A program made the translations under genes and the position numbers. This document shows, one piece after another, positions 17,101-24,404 of a DNA stretch of 40,877 nt; within the stretch, counting starts at the first letter, position 1; each line of letters starts with the position of its first letter. The stretch comes from JAICIG01 sp035532215 (GTDB lineage Bacteria; Planctomycetota; Planctomycetia; Pirellulales; JAICIG01). The stretch lies in the NCBI GenBank assembly GCA_035532215.1, contig DATKRK010000036.1, positions 1 through 40,877 of the forward strand, written 5' to 3'. The notes beneath the pieces were generated by a model, which saw nothing but the letters and a program-made list of their open reading frames with translations, ran no database searches and was not told where the DNA came from.

Positions 17101-20100
17101 CGTTGGCCGTGCCGCCGTTGTCGTGCAATTGTACGGAGACGTTCGCCACGCCGCTGGCATACGGCGCCAGCGTATACGTCAGGTTGCCGGAAATCGGATT
17201 GATGGCCGGCTCGACTGCGAACAAGCCGGGGTCGTCGCTCGTGACGATGAAGTTCAAGGCTTGAGTGGCATCCTGGTTGCCGAGGCCGGGACTGAGATTG
17301 CTGGCCCAGCCGGCCACCGTGTGAGCGCCGCTGCCTTCCAAAACCGCTTGATCCGCACCCTTCGTGAAACTGGGCGCCTGGTTGACGAAGGTCGAGGTGA
17401 TCGTAAACGTCGTCGGCGCCGACGTGTCGACGCCGCCGTTGGCCGTGCCGCCGCTGTCGTGCAATTGAACCGTGACGTTGGCCGTGCCGCTCATGTTCGC
17501 CGCCAGCGTATACGTCAGCGTGCCGGTCACCGGGTCGATCGCGGGCTGTACCGCGAACAGCGATGGGTCGTCGTTCGTGACGATGAAATTCAGCGCCTGG
17601 TTGATTTCGTTCGCGGGACCGGGGCTGATGTTCGTGGCCCAATTCGGGACGGTTTGAGAACCGCTATTTTCCAGCGAGGCGACGTTCGGGCCGGCCGTGA
17701 ACGAAGGCGCCTGATTGACCGCAGTCACCGTCACCCCGAAAGTCTGCACCGGCGAGATATTCACGCCGCCATGAGCCGTGCCGCCATTGTCTTGGAGTTG
17801 CACCGAGACGGTCGTCGCCCCGCTGGCGTTGTTGGCCAGCACGTAGCTCAAGTCGCCGCTGAGCGGATCGATCGACGGCTGTACGAGAAACAACGAGGGG
17901 TTGTCGGGCGTGACGATGAAACCGAGCGTCTGGTTGGCTTCGTTGGCGCCGACGCCCGGACTGATGCCAGTCGCCCAGCCCGGAACGTAAACGCTGCCGC
18001 TGTTTTCCACCTGCACCTGGCTGGGCCCGGCGGCAAAGCTGGGAGCTTCATTGACGAAATTCACCGTGATCGTGAAGTTCTGCGCCGCAGAAGTATCGAC
18101 GCCGCCGTTGGCCGTGCCGCCGTCGTCCTGCAGTTTGATCGTCACGTGGGCAATGCCGTCGGCGTTCGGCGCCACCGTGTAAGTCAGCTTGCCGGTGGTT
18201 CCGTCGACTGCCGGTTGCACGGAGAACAGCGACGGGTTGTCGTCGGCGACGATGAAGGTCAGGCTCTGTCCGGCTTCGTTGGCGCCGGGACCGGGGCTGA
18301 TGTTCGTCGCCCAGCCGTTGACGCTGACGGCGCCCACGTCCTCGTTGACGGTCGAATTCGGCCCGACCGTGAAGCTCGGCGCGTGGTTGACGAAGTTGGC
18401 GGTGATCGTGAAGGTCTGCACCGGGGAGGTATCGATGCCGCCGTTGGCCGTGCCCCCGTCGTCGTGCAATTGAACGCTTACGTTCGCGACTCCGCTGGAG
18501 TACGTCGCCAGGGTGTACGTAAGCGTGCCGTTGACGGCGCTGATCGCCGGCTGGATGGCAAACAGGCCGGGATTGTCGGTGGTGACGATGAAATTCAGAG
18601 TCTGGCCGACGTCGTTCGGCCCGGCGCCGGGGCTGATGCCCGTCGCCCAGCCATTCACCACGCGCGAACCGGCGCCTTCGTTCGTCGTCTGATCGGCGCC
18701 CTTGACGAACGTGGGCACGTGGTTGACGAAGTTGACGGTGATGGTGAACGTTTGCAACGCGGAAGTATCGACGCCGGAATTGGCCGTGCCGCCGCTATCT
18801 TGCAATTGCACGCTCACGTTCGCCACGCCCACGGCGTACGGCGCCAGGGTGAACGTCAGCGTGCCGGTGCTCGGATCGATGGCCGGCGGCACGGTGAACA
18901 AGGCGACGTTGTCGTTGGTGACGTTGAACGTCAAGCGCTGGCCCGATTCGCTCGCCGGGCCGGCGCTGATGTTCGTCGCCCAGAGCGGGAACGTGTTCAA
19001 GCCGGTGTCTTCGCCCACCGAAATGTTCGATCCGGGCGTGAAGCTCGGAGCGACGTTCGACGCCGGCGATTGCTTCCAGAGGAACAGGTTCGGCACGCCT
19101 GCCTGACCGGCGGGGAAGGGTGGAGTTCCGGCCGGATTGTAGTTGGCCGTGCCGGTGACGACGCCCGCCGTGAATACGTCGCCCGAGCCGTCGACAGCCA
19201 CCGCGTTCGACTGATCGGCGCCGGGGCCGCCGCCCGTAGTGACCGAGCTGAACGTGCCGTCGCTGGCGAGTTGCAGCAGGTAGGGATCGGCCGAGGCGTT
19301 CTGGCTGGTACGGTCCGCCACCCCCAGGCCGGGATCGAAGTCGACCGTGCCCGTAAAAGCTCCGGTCAAATAGGCGCTGCCCGAACTGCTGACGGCCAGC
19401 CCTGACGACTGAATGCTGGCGTCCGAATCGAGCGCGTCGGCCCAGACGAAGGCGCCGGAGTTGTCGAGCTTGGCGACGTAGACTTTGCCCGCCAGCGGCG
19501 TCGCTCCGCCGAAGGTCGCCGGCCCGCTGAAGCGGCCGGTCGAATAGACGTCGCCCGCGCCATTGATGGCGATTCCCGTCGCGGAACTCGAGACCCCTGC
19601 GACGAACGCCTGCGACCAGAGGTAATTCCCCGTCGGATCGAGCGCCAAGATGAAGCTTGTGCCTGCGCCGCCGCCGCCCGTCAACGTATAGGTCTTCGGT
19701 ATGAATGTACCGATCGTGATGGACGCAGCCGTGGTGAACGAACCGGTCGTGAACACGTTGCCGGCCTTGTCGACCGCAATCGCATTGCCGGCGTCGTTGA
19801 ACGAGCCGCCGAAATCCTCCGCCCACACATAGTTTCCGTAGCGGTCGTATTTGGCGATGAAAGCGTCGGTGTTGCCTTGGCTGATCAGGTTCGCCGCCGT
19901 AGTGCCAGAAGGGTTGAAATTGGCCGTGCCCGAAAAGCTTCCGGTGACGTAAACATTGTTCGACGAGTCCAACGTCAAGCCGCCCGCCGTCGGCACGGCG
20001 CCCGCGGCCAATTCTTGCGCCCAGACCAACGCCCCGTTGGGATCCATCTTGAAGATGAACGGGCTCAAGGCGGCGTCGGCGTTGACGGTCTGAAACGCCG

Positions 20101-22231
20101 GGCTGGGATCGAAATCGACATCGCCGGAAAACATGCCCAAAGCGAACACGTTGCCGAGACCGTCGACCCGCAAGCCGGTAATGCCCTGGCTGGAGCCGAC
20201 CGGAATCTGCTCGGCCCAGAGCAACGCTCCGGCCGGCGAGTATTTGGCGATGAAGGCGCCGCCCGAGCCCGTCAGGTTGTAAGTCCCGGCGCCTTGATCG
20301 AAATTGGACGTGCCCGTCAACGCGCCGGCGTAGTACACGTCGCCCAAGGCGTCCGTGGCGACCGCGTTCGGCCGGCTCGAACCTGTGGCGCTGGGCGCCA
20401 GCGCAAAGCCGAAACTCGGCGAAGTCCCCAACAAGCCGACGTTTTCCACGTCGTTCGTTTGCGGAATGACCGGAATCACGCCCGTCACGCCCGCCGACGT
20501 GGCGCTGCTCCAGAGACTCGGATTGCCGCCGACGAACTGCGGGCTGAAGCCTGTGAAGCCGACCGGGGTGCGGAACTTCACGTAATAGTTCGTGTTGCTG
20601 GCTACGCCGACGAATTTGTAACGGCCCTGCGAGTCGGTCACCGCCGAGGCGACGAGCACGTCGTCGGTCTGATAGAGTAAAGCCACGACGCCGCCCAGGC
20701 CTTGCTCGGCCACGTCGTGCAAACCGTTGCCGTTCTGGTCGTTGAAGACTTGCCCGCCGATCGAAGCCTGGGTCAGCTTCAACAGGAAGCTCGTGCCGTA
20801 CCCGGTCCTGAATTGCGTAGTCGTGGGATCCGGATCGAAGTCGACGGTGCCCCAGAAGTAACCGGTCAAGTAGATGTTGTTCGAGCCATCGACCAAGATT
20901 CCTTCACCGCCGTCGTCGCTGGTGGAGCCGAACGAAGTGGCCCAGACGTAATTGCCGCGGCTGTCGAATTCCGAGAGGTAGGCGTCGTTCCACCCCGCGC
21001 TGCTTAAAACGTGCCTCGCTCCGCCGGAATTGAAGTCGACGCTCGACTGAAAAATGCCGGTCGTGTAGACGTCGCCCGTGCCGTCGACGGCGATGCTTTG
21101 CGGGTTGATGCTGTTCGAACCCAGGTTATGAAGCTGGCGGACCCAAATGAATTTGCCGTTCGCGTCGAGTTTCTGCACGTAGGCGTCGTTGTCGAAAATC
21201 CCCGGCGAAGTGAAGGTGCTCACGCCGGTCAAAGTGGGGTCAAGATCGACGGTGGCTGAAAAGACGCCCGTCGTGTAAACGTTCCCCGCACTGTCGACGG
21301 CGAGGCTCATTCCGGCGCTGGTGCTGCTGTTGATCGAACCGTCGGCTTCGGCCCAGCGGAAGTTGCCCGAGGAATCGAGCTTCAGCACGTAGGCGCTGTA
21401 GTTAGATCCGCCGTCAAGGTTGTAAACGCCGCCGCCGGGATCGAAGTCGACTACGCCCGAGAATTGCCCCGTCGCGTAAACGCTGCCCGAGCTATCGACC
21501 CCCAGCCCGCGCACGTCATCCGTCCCCGCGCCGCCGATTTGTTTCGCCCAGAGGAAATTGCCGCTGGTGTCGTACTTGGCGATCAAGGCATCCTGGTTGG
21601 AGCCGCCGCCGCTGGCGGTGAAGATATTCGTGCCGCCCGGGATGGCGGCGCCGACGAACGTTCCGCCCACAAAGACGTTTCCCAACGAGTCGACGGCCAC
21701 GGCGTTGCCGTCGGAACCGCTCGCGCTGATCCACCCCTTGGCCCATTGAAACACGCCGTCAGGGCTGAGCTTGGCCACGAAAGCGTCGGGCAGCGTATTG
21801 GTGCTGCTGCCGGTGAACAAAGTGGTCGAGCCAAACGTGGCCGAAGCGCTGAACGATCCCGAAATGTAAAGGTTTCCCAAGGCGTCGATGGCAATGCTGT
21901 TTTTCGCCTGCGTGCCGGTTCCCGTTTCCGTGAAAGGAGTGAACCAGACGAGGTTGCCGGAAGAATCATATTTCGCCACGTCGTTGTTGCTGGCGATGAG
22001 ATAGACGTTGCCGGCCGAATCGGCCACCATGGCCTGCCCTTGTTGGTAGCTGAAGCCGCTGCCCGGCAGCACGTAGCCGAAATCGGCCGAGAGCAGCGTG
22101 CGCTGCTCAAGCGCCTCAACGCGGCTGGACGAACGCGTCCACGGCGAGGCCTCATGTTGAAAACCGCGAGAGGGTGCGAACCGCGAGCGCGCGAACCGCG
22201 ACTTGCGGCTCGTCCGTTGAGAGCGTTTCAT
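14144..22231 (-). CDS. giant surface protein: LEPR-XLL-like start, SBBP propellers, SdrD-B domain, 12 Ig-like repeats, DUF4214
   Basis: A 2695-residue protein. The basic N-terminus carries VEALEQRTLLS (LEQRTLLS at residues 41-48), matching the LEPR-XLL motif of large planctomycete surface/secreted proteins. Residues about 50-475 are SBBP-type beta-propeller repeats (GNVYTTGVFSATVDLDP-like). About 488-560 is an SdrD B-like domain (IGGQVFNDQNGNGLHDVAEQ). A second propeller runs to about 1050. About 1057-2386 holds twelve Ig/cadherin-like units of roughly 110 residues, each with WATNISPG, NDNPSLF and DNGGTANGGVDTS. A cadherin/VCBS-type domain follows (about 2386-2470), then three or four DUF4214 units (YEQVLHRAPDDAGLLYW-like) to the end. 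It is probably exported and involved in adhesion or the cell surface. The start was chosen at the basic leader; no strong ribosome-binding site is visible. Confidence 0.9.
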   Translation of the reverse strand: MKRSQRTSRKSRFARSRFAPSRGFQHEASPWTRSSSRVEALEQRTLLSADFGYVLPGSGFSYQQGQAMVADSAGNVYLIASNNDVAKYDSSGNLVWFTPFTETGTGTQAKNSIAIDALGNLYISGSFSASATFGSTTLFTGSSTNTLPDAFVAKLSPDGVFQWAKGWISASGSDGNAVAVDSLGNVFVGGTFVGAAIPGGTNIFTASGGGSNQDALIAKYDTSGNFLWAKQIGGAGTDDVRGLGVDSSGSVYATGQFSGVVDFDPGGGVYNLDGGSNYSAYVLKLDSSGNFRWAEADGSINSSTSAGMSLAVDSAGNVYTTGVFSATVDLDPTLTGVSTFTSPGIFDNDAYVQKLDANGKFIWVRQLHNLGSNSINPQSIAVDGTGDVYTTGIFQSSVDFNSGGARHVLSSAGWNDAYLSEFDSRGNYVWATSFGSTSDDGGEGILVDGSNNIYLTGYFWGTVDFDPDPTTTQFRTGYGTSFLLKLTQASIGGQVFNDQNGNGLHDVAEQGLGGVVALLYQTDDVLVASAVTDSQGRYKFVGVASNTNYYVKFRTPVGFTGFSPQFVGGNPSLWSSATSAGVTGVIPVIPQTNDVENVGLLGTSPSFGFALAPSATGSSRPNAVATDALGDVYYAGALTGTSNFDQGAGTYNLTGSGGAFIAKYSPAGALLWAEQIPVGSSQGITGLRVDGLGNVFALGMFSGDVDFDPSPAFQTVNADAALSPFIFKMDPNGALVWAQELAAGAVPTAGGLTLDSSNNVYVTGSFSGTANFNPSGTTAANLISQGNTDAFIAKYDRYGNYVWAEDFGGSFNDAGNAIAVDKAGNVFTTGSFTTAASITIGTFIPKTYTLTGGGGAGTSFILALDPTGNYLWSQAFVAGVSSSATGIAINGAGDVYSTGRFSGPATFGGATPLAGKVYVAKLDNSGAFVWADALDSDASIQSSGLAVSSSGSAYLTGAFTGTVDFDPGLGVADRTSQNASADPYLLQLASDGTFSSVTTGGGPGADQSNAVAVDGSGDVFTAGVVTGTANYNPAGTPPFPAGQAGVPNLFLWKQSPASNVAPSFTPGSNISVGEDTGLNTFPLWATNISAGPASESGQRLTFNVTNDNVALFTVPPAIDPSTGTLTFTLAPYAVGVANVSVQLQDSGGTANSGVDTSALQTFTITVNFVNHVPTFVKGADQTTNEGAGSRVVNGWATGISPGAGPNDVGQTLNFIVTTDNPGLFAIQPAISAVNGTLTYTLATYSSGVANVSVQLHDDGGTANGGIDTSPVQTFTITANFVNHAPSFTVGPNSTVNEDVGAVSVNGWATNISPGPGANEAGQSLTFIVADDNPSLFSVQPAVDGTTGKLTYTVAPNADGIAHVTIKLQDDGGTANGGVDTSAAQNFTITVNFVNEAPSFAAGPSQVQVENSGSVYVPGWATGISPGVGANEANQTLGFIVTPDNPSLFLVQPSIDPLSGDLSYVLANNASGATTVSVQLQDNGGTAHGGVNISPVQTFGVTVTAVNQAPSFTAGPNVASLENSGSQTVPNWATNISPGPANEINQALNFIVTNDDPSLFAVQPAIDPVTGTLTYTLAANMSGTANVTVQLHDSGGTANGGVDTSAPTTFTITSTFVNQAPSFTKGADQAVLEGSGAHTVAGWASNLSPGLGNQDATQALNFIVTSDDPGLFAVEPAINPISGNLTYTLAPYASGVANVSVQLHDNGGTANGGQDTSALQSFTITVAFVNQAPSFTAGVNQTVDEDAASQTISGWATNIIPGPGANEASQTLTFTVTNDNPALFATAPAIDPTTGELTYAPAANASGTADVTVVLHDNGGTANGGQDTSLTQTFTITVNFVNDVPSFAAGANQTVNENTGPYTVNGWATAISPGAGGNEATQTVNFIVATDNLGLFSQQPAIDSFTGALSYALAANASGVANVSVQLHDNGGTANGGVDTSAIQTFTITVNLINSAPSFVKGADQTVNENSGPQSVAAWATSISPGVAPAEAGQTLNFLVTNDNSTLFSVQPAIDPLTGALSYTPAANASGTAHVSVRLHDDGGTANGGKDTSATQTFAINVNFVNNPPSFAKGLDQTVNQDSGAHAVIGWATNISPGPGANEAGESVAFSITNDNNSLFAVQPTVSPSGALSYTVAPGAVGNAIVSVSLQDNGGTANGGVDTSAVQTFDIAVNHVNHAPTVAAALPNQVLNENGPDVQLSLANVFADVDIANFNDALTYTLAADDNIALATGSINGTTLSLHLLPDQFGTAHLSVRATDLALASVDDLLTVFVNPVNHAPSFIPGPSQLVNLNSGHVSVPNWATGISAGPANEANQALNFVVTNDNNSLFFVQPTISANGTLDYTVTPGGYGSAHVTVRLHDSGGTSDGGVDTSAPITFLIQVKAPPVANNDTYVLSVTNSSSTPDVGGVLANDSNPYGDPVTVRITTAPTHGTVVLNRDGSFTYTQGPNFPGLDRFTYRIIDGTAASNSATVEVLSYQASTVVKLYEQVLHRAPDDAGLLYWTNLVNSGQPYSIVAQGIFESNERLDPIIQQYFQQFLLRPADAQGLAYWRDQVWKRDGGPENVIAGMISSVEFFQSAGGTNAGWVTALYQRLLHRNPDAQGLSFWLQALNQQQATKPQVVLGFLYSDENFQNEITGFYQEYLDRTPTSSELANYVAQMRAGATQRDVQLSLIASQEYRNSPLPPAAGSMSKLS
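15075..19060 (-). repeat. tandem array of about 330-bp coding repeats in the giant surface-protein gene
   Basis: Twelve units of roughly 330-337 bases follow each other, with unit starts near 19045, 18707, 18375, 18037, 17700, 17367, 17030, 16700, 16360, 16030, 15700 and 15390 on the minus strand. Eleven share the WATNISPG/GGTANGGVDTS pattern; the eleventh (about 15390-15700) is a divergent unit (NQVLNENGPDVQLSLANVFA) lacking it. Unit conservation suggests expansion by recombination. Confidence 0.8.
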
Positions 22232-22637
22232 GACATCGACCTGTGCTTGACTTGATTACCAACCCAACGCCAATCGGCCTGCCGCTCTTCGCTGTTCCCG
22301 AATTCGGCATAGCTGGGGTATCAAAGCAGCACGCGGAAGCCGCTGCGGCCGGCAACCGGCCGCAAGAGCGCGAGTGCCGGTACGAATGCCGGCGCGCTTG
22401 AAGCGGCGCATCATCACCGAAAGGAATTACTGGCTCGCAGAGACGCCCGGGCGACTTGAGGAAGCCCCCCGCTTCCCAAACGGAACCCACTAAAGCCCAA
22501 ACCTACAACCATGTCAACCATCTTTTCCGAAAAATGCCATTTATCTCATAGAGATGGCGCCATCGCCATGGGCGCATGCGATGGAAGCCGGGCGGCCGCA
22601 TGTCGCTTGAGGTTCGTAGAGCCATCGCTATCGCCCT

Positions 22638-22771
22638 AGCCCGGATTATTCATCAGCCCAGCTATTACTTGACAAAGCGCTCCATGCAAACCCGAAGCGC
22701 CAGCGAGGTAAGTGCGTTGCTCCGCCTCGCTTGCGCTTCGGGTTGGTGTGGACTGATGAATAATCCGGGCT
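22638..22771. repeat. 134-bp nested inverted-repeat element
   Basis: Outer arms 22638-22656 and 22753-22771 are 19-bp perfect inverted repeats (AGCCCGGATTATTCATCAG). Inner arms 22689-22708 and 22725-22744 pair at 19 of 20 positions (core CCCGAAGCGCCAGCGAGG). Both arm types resemble dispersed planctomycete repeats, so this may be one inserted into another or a composite foldback element. Confidence 0.65.
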
Positions 22772-22806
22772 TGTGTCTCTTCAAGTCTGAGAGTTGATAG
22801 GTGAGA

Positions 22807-22875
22807 GTGGCTGGCGGCAGAGCGAAGCGATGACCCAGGGAACTGGGGCTTCGCCAAGGCCCAGCCGCCAGCCAC
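22807..22875. repeat. hairpin repeat
   Basis: GTGGCTGGCGGC (22807-22818) pairs perfectly with 22864-22875. An inner 7-bp pair (GCGAAGC with GCTTCGC) gives an extended foldback. It lies in non-coding DNA and has no T tract. Confidence 0.5.
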
Positions 22876-23288
22876 CCGACTGTCAAAATGGCTTTGAATA
22901 GGCACTAGCTTTGAACAAACGCCGTTCGCGAGATTTGCCTGATGCTCAAGCAATACTGAATTGACAGGCGCAACAATCCTTGGGCGTAGCTGGCGAGGGG
23001 TTTCAGATAGATCTCACGGGCATCCCAGTGGCTGCTAGCAGCCGGATTTACAGGCAGTCAATTGGGCTCAAACCCTAGAAAAACTCGCGTGAGGGCCAGT
23101 TTTTTACAGATCAATCACGAAACGCAAAGCAGTTACAGCACATAGCTTGCGACGCAATTCCTGGCGGAAATCGCCTTTTTTGCCGCATTTGGCCGCTAGT
23201 TGCTTGACGCGGGGCTCGCCCGCCAATAACTTATTATCTCGCATTTCAATACTGGCCTTGCGCTGTATTTGCTTTTTTCATTCCGACG

Positions 23289-24398
23289 ATGGCGGTTCAA
23301 GTCAAAGGTTTGAAGGTGTTTTGCGACGTCGTGCGCCAGCGCAGCTTCTCGCGCGCTGCGGACGAGAACGGCATCTCTCAATCCGGGGCCAGTCAACTGG
23401 TGCAGCAACTCGAGGAAGGCTTAGGCGTGAAACTGATCGACCGCTCGAAACGGCCGTTCGTGCTCACGCCCGAGGGCGAGGTCTATTACGACGGCTGCCG
23501 CGAGGTGGTCGAGCGATATTTTGCCATCGAAGAGCGAGTCCGCACGCTGCACCAGGAGGTGGCCGGCCGGGTGCGCGTGGCTTCGATTTATTCGGTCGGG
23601 TTGCACCACATGAACCGCTGCCTGCAAGAATTCCTCTCGCAGCATCCCAAGGCCAACGTGCGGCTCGAATACCTGCACCCGAACCGGGTTTATCAAAGCG
23701 TCGAGGACGACGTCGCCGATCTCGGGCTCGTGAGCTATCCCAAGTCGTCGCGCACGGTCAAGGCCATCGAGTGGCGCACCGAGCCGATGGTGCTGGCCTG
23801 CGCGCCCAGTCATTCGTTTGCCGCGCGGCGTTCGATCGCCTTGGAAGAACTCGACGGCCAGAAGATGGTCGGCTTCGACAGCGATTTGACGATCCGCGGC
23901 GAGATCGACCGCGTGCTGCACCTGCACGGCGCGCACGTGCGCGTGGTGATGGAATTCGACAACATCGAAACGCTCAAGCGGGCGATCGAGATCGACGCCG
24001 GCGTAGGATTGCTGCCCGAACCGACGGTGGTCCGCGAAGTCAACTCCGGCACGCTCGTGACGGTGCCGCTGGAAAGCGACGAATTGGTGCGCCCGCTGGG
24101 CATGATTCATCGCCGCGGCAAGGAGTTGAACATCACCGTGCAGCGTTTTATCGAACTTTTGCAGCAAGAGGCGCGAACGGGCGGTTCGCGCAGCGCCGAC
24201 GCCTCGTTCCCGGCGCCGGCGGACGCGACCGAATTGGCCCTGACTGCGGCGGCGGTAGACGCGGCAGCCTTGCCGCTTTGCCAGCGCGGCAGGGCTGCCG
24301 CGTCTACGGAGGCGGGCGGCGGCGCGGCGAACCGCGACGAAAACGGCTGTGTCCTGGCCGGCGAATCGCCGGCGCAAGTCAACGGAAACGGACGGTAG
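23289..24398 (+). CDS. LysR-family transcriptional regulator upstream of glutamate synthase
   Basis: A 369-residue protein. The N-terminal helix-turn-helix (FCDVVRQRSFSRAADENGIS, then SQLVQQLEEGLGVKLIDRSK) and the LTPEGEVYYDG linker are classic LysR. Residues about 90-295 form the co-inducer-binding domain. The last 70 or so residues are an Ala/Gly-rich tail that no typical LysR has. Part of it is encoded by a palindromic repeat (24255-24307). The gene is 6 bases ahead of gltB on the same strand, so it probably controls the glutamate synthase operon and itself, much as GltC (also LysR) does in Bacillus from a divergent position. ATG 23289 is the first start with full HTH; upstream ribosome-binding sequence is poor. 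Confidence 0.88.
   Translation: MAVQVKGLKVFCDVVRQRSFSRAADENGISQSGASQLVQQLEEGLGVKLIDRSKRPFVLTPEGEVYYDGCREVVERYFAIEERVRTLHQEVAGRVRVASIYSVGLHHMNRCLQEFLSQHPKANVRLEYLHPNRVYQSVEDDVADLGLVSYPKSSRTVKAIEWRTEPMVLACAPSHSFAARRSIALEELDGQKMVGFDSDLTIRGEIDRVLHLHGAHVRVVMEFDNIETLKRAIEIDAGVGLLPEPTVVREVNSGTLVTVPLESDELVRPLGMIHRRGKELNITVQRFIELLQQEARTGGSRSADASFPAPADATELALTAAAVDAAALPLCQRGRAAASTEAGGGAANRDENGCVLAGESPAQVNGNGR
24255..24307. repeat. palindromic repeat inside the lysR reading frame
   Basis: Arms 24255-24276 and 24286-24307 pair at 21 of 22 positions (GTAGACGCGGCAGCC at the outer end). It lies wholly within the C-terminal tail of the LysR gene and keeps the frame open, encoding Ala-rich low-complexity sequence. 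Confidence 0.7.
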
Positions 24399-24404
24399 AC
24401 CATC

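Larger units (their letters stand above)
22232..23288. other. 1-kb gene-free region between giant gene and lysR
   Basis: No protein-like frame is visible. The region holds a nested inverted repeat (22638-22771) and a hairpin (22807-22875). The left part must contain the promoter of the giant gene and the right part that of lysR, but I see no convincing -35/-10 pair for either. A GC-poorer stretch just before lysR (about 23225-23280) is the likeliest promoter area. Confidence 0.6.

Noticed and set aside
16313..19405. A 1030-residue open frame on the plus strand, and another of 621 residues at 14426-16291
   Set aside because: They are antisense to the repeat array of the giant surface protein. 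Their composition is rich in Arg, Val, Ala and Asp with repetitive AAIGRAAVV-like text, which is what GC-rich codon bias produces on the opposite strand.
22232..23288. A possible tRNA or structured RNA gene in the 1-kb gap
   Set aside because: The hairpins are symmetric foldbacks without a cloverleaf, a TTC-type T-loop or a CCA end.
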